The position numbers and the translations under genes are program-made. This document shows, piece after piece, positions 13,601 to 23,329 of a stretch of DNA of 64,000 nt (its first letter is position 1; every line of letters begins with the position of its first letter). Origin of the DNA: Nageia nagi (lineage: Eukaryota > Pinophyta); NCBI GenBank assembly GCA_050084985.1, contig JBITNC010000001.1, positions 145,142,001 through 145,206,000 on the forward strand, written 5' to 3'. A model generated the notes under the pieces. It saw nothing but the letters and a program-made list of their open reading frames with translations, did not search any database and had not been told where the DNA came from.

Positions 13601-14936
13601 CTAAATAAACTAAAAAGTAATTTAAAAAATGTAATACATATTGTCTATTGAAATTTGATATCAATATTTACGTACCTATCATGAACTTCTTGCTTGAGAT
13701 CCTTCATGAGAGACCCTTGCATTTCTGCATGAGTAGGGCCCACATACCCAGGTCTAGCATTAGCCATTGCATCGATCGTTGGTTGCCAAAATACACTCTT
13801 GGTAATGTGGATTGGAACTCCTTCATAATAGATCAATTTTGCCAACATCAAATCAGCTTCTTTCTTCTCCTTCTTCTTCATCATACTCATAATGGATGGT
13901 TGGGATCCAAGAGTTGTCTGAGGTTGAAAGTAGGAATGGACTCCAACCCTTCCAAGGTATCCACTTCCACTAGGTCTACTGGCACTTGCACTACCACCTA
14001 TACTTGGACTGGACACATTTCCACTTGAAAAGCTTATCCCTCCTAGCTCCATTCGAAATGCTTGTTTCCTCTCTTTTTTCTCAATAATGGAATCCAAGGC
14101 TCTAATTGCATCCAAAGCAAGATCTGGAATTGCTTTTGGGCAACTCTCTACATCGCTCCTTAGTCTCCTGGAAAGATGCCCTTTGAACCTTATAATTGTT
14201 CCCCAGATAGGCTTGCCACATAGATTGCAATTAAAATGCTGAGAATTGCCATGAACCCCCTTGATTGGAGTCACATATTGCCAAAACCTATCCAACTTCT
14301 TCGGCATTTGTGTGTCTTGAAAAATCTCCCTCAATCAATAATGCTTTAGCTCCTCTCTCTTTCTTCAAGCCTTGCAAAGCAAAAATGAGGGGAAAAACCC
14401 TTCCCCCCCCCCTTTATTCCTTCTCCCCAGCCACCTAGCACAGCCCACATTTTTGTGATGTATTCGACATTTTTTGGCCATTTAAACAACATTTAGATGG
14501 AAAAAAATGTTTCTAGCATCTTTCCCTTCCAAACGTGGTTTTTGTCTCTGTCGAACTGCATCTTTTGCTCTTAAGATGCATTTTTTTCATATTTAAACAT
14601 CATTTTTAAATGCAAAAAATGCCAAAAATGAGGGTACGATGGGGTGTTTTAAGTTAAATCTTTCCTGCATATTCGTGACGTCTTTCACGTTTAAATGGTG
14701 CATTTTGGAGGAAAAAACACGTCTAAGGCGGTTTGTAAAATTCATGACCATCCTGTGTTTTTTCCACGTTTTCAACATTTTTTCCATGTCTTTTCCCTGT
14801 TTAGACGCCATTTAAACGGCCCATCTTTTGAAGTTAAAAATGATGTTTTTTCCATTTTTTTAGGCAAATTCAAAATTTTCCCAAAAATGGAAAAAACATC
14901 ATTTTTCATGTTTAAACACCATTTTTTTATTCTATG
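10623..14936 (-). mobile_element. hAT DNA transposon, 4.3 kb, with TIRs and 8-bp TSD
   Basis: The left end begins CATAGAATAAAAAGATGG and the right end, reverse-complemented, begins CATAGAATAAAAAAATGG. The 8 bp outside are CTACAAAT (10615-10622) and CTAAAAAT (14937-14944), a 7/8 match of the length hAT elements generate. Subterminal regions are rich in short motifs such as ACGGAAAATACG (10680-10850) and TTTAAACGG/CCATTTAAAC (14480-14930), typical of transposase-binding zones. A single multi-exon transposase gene fills the middle on the minus strand. The element sits inside the LTR element 7329-15379, so it inserted later. Confidence 0.88.
11257..14334 (-). pseudogene. hAT transposase (BED finger, DUF659, hAT dimerisation), broken
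   Basis: hAT transposases cut and paste DNA through an RNase H-like fold. Six exons can be followed: 14334-13676, 13559-13161, 13057 to about 12376, 12258 to about 12117, about 12001-11875 and 11766-11257, with GT-AG borders where visible. Exon 1 has a BED zinc finger (CNLC, then H and C near FKGHLSRRL) and a Ser/Gly-rich linker. Exon 2 has the DUF659 core: SDGWSDSKSR (first Asp), VITDNASSYVAVG (second Asp) and CACHCIDLLLEDIG. Exon 4 has the C-terminal dimerisation motif SGCEHNWSAFEKIHSKK. The last exon is acidic, then Pro/Ser/Thr-rich. Breaks: a stop near 12767 and another near 11945 (both look like CGA to TGA), a frame shift near 12595 and about four stops in the tail. The start ATG at 14334 is the first in frame with the finger. 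Confidence 0.88.
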
Positions 14937-15167
14937 CTAAAAATATGTGATAAGGTCGATGTTGCGCACTGAGGGTGTTCCTCCTTCATGAATGGAACAA
15001 ACACGCAAAGATCTCCAAACAAGGGAAACATTGAACAAGCAAGTTGGCATAGGTCACAACCTACCAAAAATAGCAAAAAGATGGAGGTGAGGAGGGATTG
15101 GTTCAAGGAAGGCAACCCCCCTCACAGATTTGCTGATTAAATTGAGGGTAAGTTCAAAGAAAGATCT

Positions 15168-15179
15168 GCTTTGATACCA
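15168..15179 (-). promoter_or_regulatory. Primer-binding site of the non-autonomous element
   Basis: The minus strand reads TGGTATCAAAGC immediately inside the 5' LTR, one base away from the TGGTATCAGAGC site of typical plant Copia elements. This supports a Copia-like replication mode. Confidence 0.75.
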
Positions 15180-15379
15180 TGAAAGGAAATAGAAGCCTTG
15201 GTTAAATAGCCAAGGATGAACAATTACAACCATAAGATGGGTTGATATACGAAATGATCTCAACCATCCAAACATAACAAACTAGGATAAGGATAAGAAT
15301 GACAACCCATGTGTTGTCAACTAACTTAGTAACACTAAAGTTAGATACCATAACGTAGCAAGCTTAATTAACTCCAATA
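15180..15379 (-). repeat. 5' LTR of the non-autonomous element
   Basis: About 200 bp, ending CCTTTCA on the minus strand directly before the primer-binding site. Its first bases are mutated from TGTTGGAG to TATTGGAG. It is the partner of 7329-7552. Confidence 0.82.
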
Positions 15380-15384
15380 TGGCC

Positions 15385-16050
15385 AAGGTAATACATGATG
15401 TGGAGCACCTTAAATCTCTCATATTATTGGGGTAGTGCACCATGTATGATGAGTTGAGTAATTCCAAATAACTCGTCACAGTCAAGAGGCTCTAGACCCC
15501 ATTCTCGTTGATGGTTTTCATCATATGGTCACTCGCAAAGCTTGTAACACCCTTGGTCTCAACCCTTGCAACACACATTTAATGATCTAGGTGCTACATT
15601 CACCCACCACCATGATACATGTAATGCTCACCCCCATCTCCAGTAGTGACGCTCACGTGGGGAGGATAAGATATTATGGATGGAGTTTTATAGATGTAAA
15701 GAATACATAACTATTCCATGCAAATGTGGTTGGGATTTAAAATGCATTCCATCCAATGATTAGTAGAAAATGGTTACATCTGATGAAGATCTAGCTCGAG
15801 ATCTGCCCACACTGAAAAAATGAATACAATTATTTAATGTCCTTCCATAATTACCTCTTGTTTGGTCTAGGCAAGTTGTTATCCTTTTGTATGCATTGTT
15901 TATGATGTGTTTTTTGATATCTTAACCAATCATTAGGGTTGGTATGACTCTCAAGGGTGTGACGTGATCACCCACTCCTTTTTGTTGTTAATGTTTGTTA
16001 ATATAATAAGCCTTTTCATAAAATATATATATATAAAAATCTCATATAAA
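15385..16050 (+). mobile_element. L1-like LINE relic, part 2 (3' end)
   Basis: Joining 7323 to 15385 gives continuous LINE C-terminal text: KKVKWMWA before the insertion, KVIHDVEHLKSLI after it. This resembles the RNase H-type tail of plant L1-like elements. Non-coding sequence follows, ending in ATAAAATATATATATATA (about 16018-16037), a plausible worn A-rich tail. It shows that the LTR element landed inside an existing LINE. Confidence 0.65.
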
Positions 16051-16431
16051 TTTTAAAGGAAGTCTTGTAATTTTGTTGGCGTGACTTGAAGGTTAAATTA
16101 AAGATTAATTATCATATATTATTTAGATAAAATTCATGACATTATTATTATTAGTTTAGAGGTGACTATATTTTTTATGGAGTTCTCTATATTACTTATT
16201 ATTATCATTATTGTTTATATTTAAAATATCTAAAAACATTTAGAGGTATGTATTTTTAGGTATGTTTATTTATATAGAAGTTATTTCAATATAAAAATTT
16301 AAACAATTATTTTAATTGTTATTATTATTATTGTTATTATTTTTTAAAATATTATTATTATTTTATTTTTTAATTCTTTTTATTGTTATTTTTTTTAACA
16401 TCCAGAGGTGTTTCTATAATGAGTAGAATGG
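16051..16431. repeat. AT-rich simple-sequence stretch
   Basis: Very AT-rich, with runs of ATT/TTA triplets (about 16140-16400). No gene or transposon feature is seen. Confidence 0.6.
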
Positions 16432-16446
16432 AAAGCCAAAATGTTA

Positions 16447-16724
16447 CATCCACTGAATACTCTACTAACAACCAGCATTCGATTCTCCTCCATGGTGCGC
16501 ACTTCATCCCCAACCTCCCTCTGTTGTTTGGTTGAGTCTCGCATCAAAGGCCCCACCAGCTGGCTCGGAAGTTGGATTGTTGTAACTGCCTCCGGACTGC
16601 ATGCAGTGGACTTTGGTTCAGCCGATCTTCCAACTCCTCCGCCCTTACCACCAGCAGGAATCGATCCCACGTCTCGACGTGGTGAGAGCCAGCTTCTCAC
16701 CACTCCACTGTAATTACCTTCATC
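16447..16724 (-). mobile_element. tRNA-derived SINE candidate
   Basis: On the minus strand the first ~77 nt resemble a tRNA: a box A-like GTGGTGAGAAGCTGG, an anticodon-loop-like CTCTCACC as in tRNA-Glu(CUC), and a box B GGGATCGATTCC (16657-16668). A more GC-rich body of ~200 nt follows. The insert is flanked by AAAGCCAAAATGTTA (16432-16446) and AAAGCCCAAATGCTA (16725-16739), a 13/15 direct repeat that would be the target duplication. There is no A tail inside these repeats, but an A-rich run lies just beyond, so the 3' end is uncertain. The 112-codon frame on this strand is not a protein gene in my view. Confidence 0.5.
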
Positions 16725-16983
16725 AAAGCCCAAATGCTAAAATGTGAACCATATTCATCCACGTTCATACGACCATTTCCCACTTCTAATATATCAGGGT
16801 CTGCCTCACCAAGAACATGAATAATGTATTTATAATGATTCATCCCAGGAATAATGCAATAGGAGTCACTTAAAAGTCAAGCTATTAAAGTATTTATAGT
16901 CCTCATCCACTAGACGTGCATGGCTGCATGCAAGTACAAATATACAAAGGTTATGCTCTTAGGTTTGGTTCTCAAGTGTTTTA

Positions 16984-17740
16984 TCAGATCAATGAGTTTA
17001 AGGTTATCCTTGCTGTAGCATTAATTGCATATCCTTGAATCATTGCAATCCATGAAATCGTGTCTGCATAATGCATTTTGTCAAACAATTTTCGAGTCTT
17101 GTGTATTCTTACACATTTTGCATACATTTCTATCAAGGTATTCACAATCATAACATTCGATGAAAGACCATTTTCAACTAGTCTTTGATGGATGTCCATA
17201 CCTTCTTCTAGAGCTCCCATGGTGGCACATGCTGGAAGAATGCTGGCAAAGGTTGCAAAGTTTGGCTTTGCATCTGACAATTGCATCTGCTTAAAAGTCT
17301 ATAGAGCATTTTCAGAAAACCCATTTTGTGCATCATGTGATCATTACAGTTCATGAAACTGTGTCTGCATCATGCATTTTGTTAAAGAATTCTGGAGCCT
17401 TGTGTATTGTTTCCCATTGTGCATGCATGGCTATCAGGGCACTCACAACCACAACATTCGATAAAAAACAATTTTCATCTACTCTTTGATGGATGTCCAC
17501 ACCTTCTTCTAGAGGTCCCATGGTGCCACATGCTGGAAGAATGCTGGCAAAGGTTGCAGAGTTTGGCTTTACACTTGACAATTACATCTTAAAAGTATCT
17601 AGAGCCTTTTCAGAAAACCCATTTTGTGCATATCCTATGATCATTGTAGTCCATGAAAATTTGTTTGCATGGTGCATCTTGTCAAACAATTCCAGAGCCT
17701 TGTGTATTGTTCCACATTTTGCATTCATGGCTATCTAACC
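16984..17740 (-). pseudogene. PPR-protein pseudogene fragment 1 (about three repeat units)
   Basis: PPR proteins bind organellar RNA; the PLS subfamily in land plants edits or processes transcripts. The minus strand from 17740 down reads, with frame shifts, MNAKCGTIHKALELFDKMHH, SWTTMIIGYAQNGFSEKAL, VKPNSATFASILPACGTMGP and LEEGVDIHQRVDEN, then repeats the cycle ending in MYAKCVRIHKTRKLFDKM and SWIAMIQGYA. This is the P-L-S pattern of plant PPR proteins. Open pieces are 17351-17581 and 16984-17286, separated by stops. No start and no E/DYW domain are present, so it is a relic. Confidence 0.85.
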
Positions 17741-18489
17741 ATATAGAACTAAGAATCCTCTCTCTATATATCTCAATGTTTATAAATTACTTATAAATCT
17801 AAGCAGATAAAAGAACTTCAAATTATAAATATTTCCTAGAAAAATGGACCCATTAATTAAATACAATAATTTTTTAATTATTTATACAAAAATACTAAAT
17901 AACAAATCATATTTACTATGTAGCACAACTAAAAGTATCGAAAGCTGCATGGAAAATCCATTTGACCACTTCATGATGTATGTAGGATTTTTCTGCTTTT
18001 GATTCTATCAATAAAAATAGCTTATTCCATAAACCACCTCCAAATTGATTTTTTTAAGTAAATCACCAACTCAACTCAAACTACAACGATGTAAGCTAAC
18101 AACTACAAAGATTTTCAAGTTTGCTATTGAAGTTGTTTATCATAAATTTATACGAGTTCACACTTCTTGTCATCGTGTATATGAATCAAATAACAGGAGT
18201 TAAAAAAATTACACAAACACAATTAATTCAACAGACCTTTGCAGCCTTATCAATTTAATTCACAAACAAATCTATTGCCACATATGATAATGGAATCCAT
18301 GAACAGAATGCTACAAATCTCACTATACAAGTACATGGTTCATAGGATGTAAACCCTTCTGTTTTCAGCATAGCAGATTCAGAACCAAAGTAATCAGATG
18401 TAAAGAAAAACTACATTGCATATGCAAAGCTTGTGCTGCCATAAGTTGCAAGGATGGCATTATTTTTTGGTGTGCATAGCCAGTTTCTT
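17741..18489. other. No gene seen
   Basis: AT-rich sequence between the PPR fragment and the UPF0114 pseudogene. The end nearest 18490 would be the 3' flank of that pseudogene on the minus strand. I see no coding or repeat feature. Confidence 0.5.
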
Positions 18490-19155
18490 TTAACGGGTAG
18501 AATGAAGCTTTGAAAGAAGATGAAGAGAGCCAGAGGATAAGAGAATTGATGCAGCAAAGCATACAAAATCCAGCGAAGTATTGATTAAGACTTTCTTATT
18601 CTTATCAAACATCCCACAAGGAAAACCATCACTATAACGTGCTCAAGCTTTGATTTTAGATCCTCAAGAGATTGTGTCTTCAACCATGAGGGTCTTTCCT
18701 GCACAATTTTGAGAAACAACATAAATAAATAATGTAAAATATTGGATTCAAGCCCAAGCCAGTCTGTTTTGGCAAGGCATGTAGTGGAGTATCAGAAGTC
18801 CGAGGCTGACGCATAATTCTTTATCTTTCTTCCATGAAGCTAAATTTGAATTACAACAGAAGAGGAACTCTGCTGAGTTACCCATAACAGAGCATGAACT
18901 ACACTTTAAGAATGAAGTTTAAGATGCAAATAGAATGATATAATATGCACCGTATTTACAAATTTTATATTGAAAGGCTAAAATGTGCACTAATTTACTT
19001 GCGTTCTGAAAAGACAAAAAAGGTTAGATCCACTAACAGTTACTGGAACTTTTCCAACAGAGTTGTCTTCAGCGACTTGTGTGTTGCTTATAAAGAGCCC
19101 ATAAAGATCCATTCCAAAGATAAGCATGACAATTCCCATTAGATAGACATCCGAA
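18490..19155 (-). pseudogene. UPF0114-family membrane protein, last two exons, two frame breaks
   Basis: UPF0114 (YqhA-like) proteins are small membrane proteins of unknown function; plants have predicted plastid members. The minus strand shows an exon at about 19155-18999 reading DVYLMGIVMLIFGMDLYGLF, then ISN and, after a one-base loss near 19020-19030, GLF. Its donor is CAA|GTAAAT. The acceptor TTGTGCAG opens the last exon (18698-18490), which reads ERPSWLKTQSLEDLKSKL and HVIVMVFLVG, loses one base, then reads MFDKNKKVLINTSLDF and ILLSSGSLHLLSKLHS before TAA at 18490-18492. The hydrophobic segments and the HVIVM-LLV-MF and LLSSGSL blocks fit the family. No upstream exons were recognised; the next upstream acceptor looks mutated. 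Confidence 0.68.
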
Positions 19156-19444
19156 GAAACCAAAACTAATTACTCAAATAATCTTAGGATATATTCAAAT
19201 AAATTAGACATTATAAACAAAGGAATTGAATGAACCAATATGTCCAACACACAAAAACTTTGATGTGTTTTAAGGTCAACTTGGTTTTGAATCTCTGATT
19301 TCTAAAAGTTTTATAATTAATCATCAAAATTTCATTTGATTGTTCTGTTACATACCTACTTTTATATGCGGATTATGTAACAATAGTATGTAGTGATTAG
19401 ATGTAACGGAATAAAAGGCATGTTTAGTTGAATAATGTGCAAAA

Positions 19445-19955
19445 GCATAGCTATTAGAAATGTCCCGGGCCTTGTGTATTCTTCCACATTCTGCATATAT
19501 GTCTATTACGGTATTCACAACCACAATATTGGCTTTACATCTAGCAATTGCATCTGCTTAAGATTCTCTAGAGCCTTTTCAGAAAATCCATTTTATGCGT
19601 ATCTTGCAATCATTGCAGTCCATGAAACTGCATCTCCATCATCCATCTTGTCAAACAATTCCTGGTCCTTCTGTATTCTTGCACATTTTGCGTACATGTG
19701 TATTAGGGCATTCATAACCACAATATTCGATGAAAAACCATTTTTAACTACTCTTCATGGATGTCCATACCTTCTTCTAGAGTTCCCATAGTGGCACATG
19801 CTGGTAGAATGGTTACAGAATTTGGCTTTACATCTGACAATTGCATCTGCTTAAAAGTCTCTGGGGCCTCTTCAGGAAATCTATTTTGTGCATATTCTCC
19901 GATCATTGCAATCCATGAAACTGCATTTCGATGAGACATAAACAACACCCACAAA
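19445..19955 (-). pseudogene. PPR-protein pseudogene fragment 2
   Basis: On the minus strand the open part (19748-19954) reads SWIAMIGEYAQNRFPEEAPE, TFKQMQLSDVKPNSVTILPA and CATMGTLEEGMDIHEE. Below it, shifted frames continue the same repeat: about 19690-19600 gives text equivalent to LFDKMDDxxxxSWTAMI, and about 19500-19450 matches MYAKCGRIHKA. It is closely related to 16984-17740 and probably came from the same PPR family. It has many stops and no start or C-terminal domain. Confidence 0.82.
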
Positions 19956-20113
19956 CCACAATTCAGTCAAAAACCCAGATTTTAACACTAAAAGTTACAT
20001 CTAGTCACCAAAAATCAAACTAATAGACCAATTCACCAAAACTTACACCAAAAAAACCCCACTGCGATAGACTCCCCCGCGCTAGGAACCGTAACCAGAG
20101 GCCCCACGCACGC

Positions 20114-20452
20114 ATGCCAGAGATCATGGTACACAGTATCATCTGCACTCATGCAACCACCTGCTTAGTTAAAAATTCCCCAGACACAAAACCACAATTG
20201 ACCGCAAGCCGAAGAAATCGACTTCATCATCTACCCGGATTTCCCCAAAACCTCCTCTCGCTACTACCCTCTCACATGATTTCAGTGGTGCGTGAAATCT
20301 TTGACCAGATACATGATGCAGCACCTTCGCCGCATAGGTGTCAAACGCTATCAACGGCTCACACGAATGCAATGTTGGTCGGTGCTCTTCATATTTTCAA
20401 GCCGCACGATTTGAAAATGGACCAACAAACGTATGTCCACCTCTCGTGCTAA
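20114..20452 (+). pseudogene. Possible N-terminal PPR-like fragment
   Basis: A 112-codon frame lies in a locally GC-richer stretch upstream of the dioxygenase. Its middle reads VREIFDQIHDA and its end AHTNAMLVGALHIF followed by LKMDQQTYVHL, which faintly resembles the A-x-VFDQ and AL-xF-x-M-D-xTY spacing of PPR proteins. There is no clear start context and no continuation. It could equally be a chance frame; the opposite strand (20169-20372) is also open and shows no known motif. Confidence 0.25.
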
Positions 20453-20578
20453 ATAATGTTTAAATATTGTTCGTGTTTATTGTACCGAGGGATAAGCATG
20501 ATTCATATGGCATCGAGAGGGGTATTGATAATTGTTTAATTCTCCAAGTTCTTAGTTGTGACTGTGAGGGTTGACACA

Positions 20579-21959
20579 ATGTTTAATGCAGACAACATAT
20601 TCGGCCAAAGTGATGGAAAGCAGGGAGGGTTCTCAATTCCCATTGTGCAGGAGTTGGCAGCCATGTCGCTTAATACGCTTCCTGACAGATACATCAGATC
20701 AGAACAAGAAAGACCATCTCTCCAAAACCATTATCATCGTAACAGAAGCAGCATACCCACAATCGACATGGCCAGCTTCCTGGATGATAATAGCAAGCAA
20801 AATGAGATGAAGAAACTAACACTTGCCTGCCAAGAATGGGGCTTCTTCCAGGTAAATATGACTTTCTTCGCACTAGGTTTTTTTGTTTTGTTTTCTTGTT
20901 GCATAATTTGATCATTTTTTTTAACTGGTATGAAGGTTGTCAATCATGGGATCTCTGACTCTCTGATGAAGCGAATGAAGGGAGTGGTGAGGGAGTTTTT
21001 TGAGCTTCCCTTGGAAGAAAAGCTCAAGTATGCATTGCAGGGGCTAGATGGCTATGGACAGGCCTTCGTTTCTTCAGGCTACCAAAAACTAGATTGGGCA
21101 GATGCCATGTTTTTGTCTACTTATCCTCCGCAGAACAGAAAACTCGCCATTTGGCCCACCAAACCAGCGGATTTCAGGCTAGTTTCAAGCTTTCCATGCC
21201 CATTCATTTTATTTTTACAAGAAATAGATGCAGAAAACTTCATCTCCATCTCCATGGTACTAAATCTATTTATTTCTGTCGCAGAGAGACTGTTGATGAG
21301 TATTCTGGTGAGATCCAGAGGCTGGGGCATACACTACTAGGTCTATTGGCACAAAGCCTGGGATTAGAGCCAGAGGGATTAAGTAGCGCGTTTGAAAAAG
21401 TAATTCAAACTATGAGAATCAATTATTACCCACCTTGCCCTGACCCAGATCTGGCATTAGGGTTGAGTGCTCATTCGGACTCCGGGATCATAACCATTTT
21501 GCTGCAGGACGATGAAAGAGTAGGCCTACAACTCCGCAAAGATGGAGAATGGATATTTGTGCATCCGATTCCCAATGCTCATCAACATCGGAGATATGAT
21601 CCAGGTGCGTACGAATAACGCTCTCCAAAAAACCTATAAACTATGTAAAATAGATATATACAAAAGGGAGGTTTTGGTATTGATTATTATGTTTGGGTTT
21701 ATTGAAGGTGATGAGCAAAGGAAGATACAAGAGCATCGAACACAGAGCTGTTACCACCAAAGACAAAGATCGGATATCCATTGCGACGTTTGTAGCTCCT
21801 CACGGAGAAGCCATGGTTGGACCGATGGCGGAACTCATTGACGATATGCATCCATGTAATTACAGACACTTCAAGCGTGTGGAATATTTGCCCAATTTCC
21901 TGGCAAACAAACTAGATGGTAAGAATGCCACTGAATTTGCAAAAGTGAAGAGAGCATAG
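20579..21959 (+). CDS. 2-oxoglutarate/Fe(II)-dependent dioxygenase, SRG1-like (one frame break)
   Basis: These cytosolic enzymes (plant DOXC class) oxidise small molecules using 2-oxoglutarate, O2 and Fe(II); the substrate cannot be told here. Four exons: 20579-20851, 20936-21177, 21285-21604 and 21708-21959 (stop TAG 21957-21959). The N-terminal DIOX_N domain reads IPTIDMASFL, EWGFFQ, then VVNHGISDSL. The catalytic domain has YYPPCPDPDLALGLSAHSDS (H-x-D iron ligands), EHRAVTTKDKDRIS (second His and the R-x-S motif for 2-oxoglutarate) and MHPCNYRHF. Spliced length is 1087 nt; about 363 codons would be expected. Near 21575 the expected PNAFVINIGD region has lost about 5 nt, putting NIGDMIQ out of frame. 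All catalytic residues lie either side, so this is a young pseudogene or an assembly error. The ATG at 20579 is chosen because an upstream in-frame extension begins only with GTG. Confidence 0.85.
21178..21284 (+). other. Dioxygenase intron 2 with a GC-AG border
   Basis: Exon 2 ends TTTCAG and the intron opens GCTAGT, not GT. It ends TTCTGTCGCAG. Only this pairing keeps FR-ETVDEYSGEIQ in frame, as the family requires (phase 2). GC-AG introns are a known minor class. Introns 1 (20852-20935) and 3 (21605-21707) are GT-AG. Confidence 0.7.
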
Positions 21960-22850
21960 ATGGGATTGTGTAGCCGGCGAGGAGTGGTTGCTTCGAATTT
22001 TTATATGAATCCGGAAAGTCTTATCCGATCAGAATGTAAATGACAATTTTACAAGAAAAGACAGCTAATTAGCAGAATATAGTAAGATGTAGATAAGATC
22101 AAAACTTACGGGGATGGTGTTTGTAGTTTTTTATTTTTATTTTAATCTTTCCTTGAATATTTATGGCGTGTTCTGAGGAATTTATCTTAATAAATATTTA
22201 ACAAAGGTTAAATTAAAGTACAATATATCCCATGCAGATGAGGGAATTCCAAAAAGGTTAGAACAGAGATTGTTGATATGAATTTTTAAAATGCTATCAT
22301 GATTTTTAGATGTTGCAAAGAAAATTTTATGATGATAGATAGGAACATTGTTACTTTTTTTATACATTTGATTTACCTAGTTGTAATTTTTTTTATTAGT
22401 AAATATAAAGATAGATAAATTAATGGTGTGTTTATCATTTAATAAAAGATAAAATTTTGCACAGATGGCAATTTGATAAGATGATACTATGATAATCAAT
22501 TTTAAAAGTCTTTGGTTATTTCATATGCTCAAATGAGATATTTTTTATAATTTATTCATTTAAAAGAATTTGAAATCATAAACATTCTTCTAAAAAAGTT
22601 ATGTCATCAATCAAGATATTTTGACATGAATTTTAAAAATTGGTACAATTAAATTCAAAAGATGAAAGTGGTTATTAGTTTTGTTAGACCTCTAAAATAT
22701 ATTGAAGGGATTATTTTAAATCTCACCATGGAAGTTATTGTATAATTACTATAAAAAAAAATAACATGTTATTTTCATTATGGTTTTTACTTGTAATATT
22801 TATATTTAATTTTCAAATATTTTGAATAAACTTTACATTAATATACATCA
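21960..22850. other. 3' flank of the dioxygenase, no gene seen
   Basis: AT-rich DNA. Its first ~150 bp probably include the 3' untranslated region of the dioxygenase. No motif or repeat was recognised. Confidence 0.45.
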
Positions 22851-22859
22851 TTATTGTAT

Positions 22860-23260
22860 TAAATGAAATTGAATGATCATTCTTAATCATATCCTCACTC
22901 ATAGTATTAAACACATTAATATGATATACCATATGTTCTCTAGAGTTATTAATATGATATGCCACATGCTAATAGTTCGTTTTATTTACAAGGGACATTT
23001 ATTGGTATAAAGCCCCTAACTTTTCCCATAGATCTTTAACACTAATTTCTCTAGAGCTATTAATTATGACTAAATTTACGAGGCACAATAAAAGGTACTC
23101 TTTTCCTTTCAATCTAGTTTTTATCAATTTTCTTTCATCATAACCATTGGTTTTCCCAACACAATAACCAATCGATCTCTATCAACAAGTAGATCTTTCA
23201 TTTTTTAGCTTCCATAGCTTAAAATTTTTGCCATCATATTTTTATCTCTAATTTTTGTAC
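22860..23260 (-). pseudogene. Copia gag fragment of another lineage
   Basis: The minus strand from about 23250 reads FDGKNFKLWKLKMKDLLV, then, with frame shifts, a KDLWEKLGALYQ-like stretch, MSLVNK and HINVFNTMSEDM. These are the conserved N-terminal blocks of plant Copia gag (UBN2-type): F-G-NF--WK--M, LW--L---Y, SLVNK, and HLN-F. No LTR or pol was seen nearby. It differs from the Copia family that fills the rest of the window. Confidence 0.62.
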
Positions 23261-23329
23261 TTTGACATAGTTATTAATAAACCTTTCCAAGACCAAGGTT
23301 ATGGTGTTTAATACTACCAAGGAGGCTAT

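Larger units (their letters stand above)
7329..15379 (-). mobile_element. Non-autonomous LTR retrotransposon (LARD-like) carrying a nested hAT
   Basis: Direct repeats 7329-7552 and 15180-15379 are the LTRs. The minus strand carries a tRNA-Met-type primer site (15168-15179) inside the upstream LTR and a purine tract AAAGGGGGA (7553-7561) before the downstream one, which fixes orientation. The 5 bp outside the LTRs are TGGGC (7324-7328) and TGGCC (15380-15384), a 4/5 match expected of an old target duplication. Without the inserted hAT (10623-14936 plus one 8-bp duplication) the element is about 3.7 kb. I saw no gag, protease, integrase or RT in its interior, so it probably moved using proteins of another Copia element. 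Confidence 0.78.

Noticed and set aside
16395-16733. Minus-strand 112-codon frame and its plus-strand counterpart (16441-16713)
   Set aside because: Coincides with the SINE candidate; the tRNA-like boxes explain the composition better than a protein.
20169-20372. Minus-strand 67-codon frame upstream of the dioxygenase
   Set aside because: No motif and opposite to another open frame in a GC-richer patch.
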